The position numbers and the translations under genes were made by a program. From Candidatus Didemnitutus sp. (lineage in GTDB: Bacteria; Verrucomicrobiota; Verrucomicrobiia; Opitutales; Opitutaceae), in assembly GCA_030682505.1 (NCBI GenBank), contig JAUXOH010000471.1:1-8315 (forward strand): a DNA stretch of 8,315 bases, written 5' to 3'. Every line of letters begins with the position of its first letter. Position 1 is the stretch's first letter. A model generated the notes under the pieces. The model was not told where the DNA came from. It was given only the letters and a program-made list of their open reading frames with translations, and did no database searches. Of this stretch, positions 6,396-8,315 are shown piece after piece.

Positions 6396-8315
6396 TCAAT
6401 CCTCTGCTCGGGGCGTTTCCGCCTCCTTGAGCAGCTTGGCTCCGGCCACATCCCCGGGGAGCAGCTTGACGATTTCTCGGGCCAACAACACGGCGGTGTC
6501 CGCCTCGCGCGCGGCAATCAGGTCGCGCACCAGCTTGAAGGCGGCGGCGCGGGGCGCTCCGGAACGCACGACGAGATCCCTCAACGCCGCGAACGCGAGC
6601 GGGCGCTGGTCCAGCGCCAAACGCATCTTCACCTCGCGCACGGTGAGGTCATTTCGAGCCTCCGCGTGCCATGGCGGAGCCTTTTGCTTCAAGTAGTCGA
6701 AGATCCGCAGTGCCTCGGTCGGCTGCCTTTGGCTCAAGGAGCGATCGAGCGCGGCGAAAGCAGCCTCGGCACTCTCGGCAACTGCGGCGAGATCATCGGA
6801 AAGATCGAGCCCGCGCAGGGCAAAAACGACAGCGGCGGTCGATCGCGCCGCAGTCACTTCGTCGTGGATGGTGCGCGCCTCGGCCGTTCGTTCGCGCGCG
6901 AGCAACGCGGCGGCCAAGCGCACCAGGCGCACGGCATCTTCGTCGGTGCGATAGCGATCAAGGTGGGCCCGCACCAACGCCCGGCTCGCCAGCAGATCAC
7001 GCGTGAGCAACGCGAGCTCGACCTCACGCACCGCGAGTTCGCGCTCCACCATCGCTTGCCACGGGGGATTGTTTGCCCGGATGAGCTGCAGCAGGTCGCG
7101 CGCCCCGAGATACGCCTCGCCGGCCAGCAACCGGTCGAGTTCCTGCAGGGCCAGCGGTCCCGTCGCGGGCAACGCGGCCTGCGTGAGCCGGTTGGTCTCC
7201 GCTTTCTCCGCGTCTGCCAAGGCGGTGGCCGTCGCGGCACGGACATTGGCCTGCGCCAGCAACCGCTCCTCGTGACCGATCAGCGCATCACTGTAAGGAT
7301 AGAAGCGGCGGCCGAGTTTGAGCACCTCCCGGGTGCCGTCGGCGTTGCCCCCCCGTTCCAGCACGCTTGCCGTGAGTTCAAACATCGCCGCGGTCGCGCG
7401 ACCGCGCATCGTGCCGAGATAAGTCAGCAAACTTGCCACTTGGTCGGTGCCGCCCACCACCGTCGCCCGCGCCAGCCGACTGATAAACTCCGGGTAGCTG
7501 CGCTGAAGCGGGGACAACGTGTCAATGCCCCGTTCCCAATCGCGGCTTTGCCGAAAAGCCTGATCGAATTCGCCGCGCCGCAACGCCAACTCCGTCAAGT
7601 GCACACGAAAGGCAAACTGGCTCAAGCGGGCGCGACTCGCCACCTGCATGGCCCGATTGACCACTTCCGGCAGATCAAGGTTCACCGCCAACGCGGCCAA
7701 CTGCTGCAACGCACTGTCGTTGGTCCCGAACGCCCGGTAAAATTCCCCTTCCAGCACGTCGCGCAGTGTCCCCCGCTTCATGCGGTGCCACGCCTGAAAG
7801 CTGTAGAGGGATGCCTGTGGTTCGAGCGGAGCCACCGCCCGCATGCGGCGCAAGGCCCCTTCGAGCGCGCCGGCGTCGTCCGCGGCGATCGCCAATTCCG
7901 CTTCGAGCCGGAAATCCTCCATCACGGGCGTCCGCGCGAGCGGCAGCCGGGCAAATTCCGCCTGCGCCTCGGCCACCCGTCCCAAACCCAAGAGCGCCAA
8001 GATCCGCAAACGCGCAACCCGCCCTCCAACGTCCGCCTCAGCCGAAACGGCCGGCAAGAACGTGAGCGCCTCGGCAGCGCGGCCCGTTTCGATCAGCAGC
8101 AGGGCCCGGGTCGCTTCCAGCAGATGCCTCGCCTCGGCCGGCAACGGCGGCTGGCGGGCGGGGGCGAGGAGGTCCGCCATCATTTCGAGCGCCCGGCCGT
8201 GGGCTCGCTGGGCGGCGTAGAAGCCAAACAGCACGCTCAGAAAGTCCGGATCGTGGGCCGAGAAATTCAAACCGGCCTCGAGCACCTTGAGGGCCTGCGC
8301 CGGATCGTGCCCGCG
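6396..8315 (-). CDS. Large helical-repeat (TPR-like) protein, N-terminus beyond window
   Basis: The minus-strand frame is open from the right edge to a TGA at 6396-6398, 639 visible residues. A GTG at 8285 could be read as a start, but the ten preceding codons read RGHDPAQALK, which continues the same helix (DPAQALKVLEAGL is TPR-like), so the gene almost certainly begins outside the window. The protein is nearly all amphipathic helices rich in Ala, Leu, Arg and Glu, with TPR-like elements such as GRAAEALTFLPAV and GRVAEAQAEFARLP. No catalytic motif or membrane segment is visible in this part. A duplicated block stands out near the C-terminus (see repeat entries). TPR proteins typically act as scaffolds for protein-protein contacts. 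A partner or process cannot be inferred here, and a signal peptide, if any, is out of view. Confidence 0.85.
   Translation of the reverse strand, partial: RGHDPAQALKVLEAGLNFSAHDPDFLSVLFGFYAAQRAHGRALEMMADLLAPARQPPLPAEARHLLEATRALLLIETGRAAEALTFLPAVSAEADVGGRVARLRILALLGLGRVAEAQAEFARLPLARTPVMEDFRLEAELAIAADDAGALEGALRRMRAVAPLEPQASLYSFQAWHRMKRGTLRDVLEGEFYRAFGTNDSALQQLAALAVNLDLPEVVNRAMQVASRARLSQFAFRVHLTELALRRGEFDQAFRQSRDWERGIDTLSPLQRSYPEFISRLARATVVGGTDQVASLLTYLGTMRGRATAAMFELTASVLERGGNADGTREVLKLGRRFYPYSDALIGHEERLLAQANVRAATATALADAEKAETNRLTQAALPATGPLALQELDRLLAGEAYLGARDLLQLIRANNPPWQAMVERELAVREVELALLTRDLLASRALVRAHLDRYRTDEDAVRLVRLAAALLARERTAEARTIHDEVTAARSTAAVVFALRGLDLSDDLAAVAESAEAAFAALDRSLSQRQPTEALRIFDYLKQKAPPWHAEARNDLTVREVKMRLALDQRPLAFAALRDLVVRSGAPRAAAFKLVRDLIAAREADTAVLLAREIVKLLPGDVAGAKLLKEAETPRAED
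6564..6758 (-). repeat. Internal protein repeat, copy 2 (TPR-like protein)
   Basis: The 65 residues from FAALDRSLSQ to FAALRDLVVR match copy 1 in register (LDR, PPW, VREV). The copies start 390 bases, exactly 130 codons, apart. The downstream flank LVRDLIAAREADTA parallels LVRLAAALLARERTA after copy 1. The DNA is diverged, so the duplication is old and kept at protein level. Confidence 0.75.
6954..7148 (-). repeat. Internal protein repeat, copy 1 (TPR-like protein)
   Basis: The 65 residues from LQELDRLLAG to ALVRAHLDR align without gaps with copy 2. Shared positions include LDR-x-L near the start, PPW in the middle and L-x-VREV after it. The following 30 residues (LVRLAAALLARERTAEA) also resemble the sequence after copy 2, so the repeated unit is longer than the core. 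Confidence 0.75.

Overview
The window looks like chromosomal DNA from a GC-rich Gram-negative bacterium. The best guess is a member of Verrucomicrobiota close to Opitutaceae. This rests on the gene style (an ECF sigma factor with a translationally coupled single-pass membrane partner, a long U32 protein, an adenylate-kinase-like protein with an extra C-terminal domain, and a large helical-repeat protein) and on the lack of clear Shine-Dalgarno sequences. It is an inference from pattern recognition, not a database match. No tRNA, rRNA, CRISPR array or transposase gene was found.

Left part (1-1276, minus strand). A two-gene ECF sigma factor / membrane anti-sigma-type operon reads leftwards, and the second gene leaves the window at base 1. 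Upstream of it, on the same strand, lies a small gene missing from a standard long-ORF view. It encodes a 58-residue protein with two hydrophobic segments (1100-1276) and is closed by a textbook intrinsic terminator (12-bp perfect stem plus seven T) at 1034-1068. The terminator should isolate it from the sigma operon.

Centre (1277-2314). A 102-bp intergenic region separates the small membrane gene from a divergent LysR-type regulator. The region holds two plausible sigma70-type promoters whose -10 elements overlap on opposite strands. It also holds a dyad TTGC-N5-GCAA with the T-N11-A form expected of a LysR box. Together these suggest a self-contained regulator/target pair. The regulator resembles OxyR in its DNA-binding domain, but both positions of the OxyR redox cysteines are occupied by other residues.

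Right part (2407-8315). Three long genes follow. The first is an 859-residue U32 protein of the RlhA (YdcP)-like group with two separate cysteine tetrads, plus strand. The second is a 399-residue P-loop nucleoside monophosphate kinase-like protein with about 130 residues of C-terminal sequence of unknown type, plus strand. The third is a convergent, minus-strand helical-repeat (TPR-like) protein, cut by the right edge of the window, with a clear internal duplication of about 130-residue period near its C-terminus. Apart from the sigma pair and the regulator/small-protein pair, the neighbouring genes show no obvious shared pathway.
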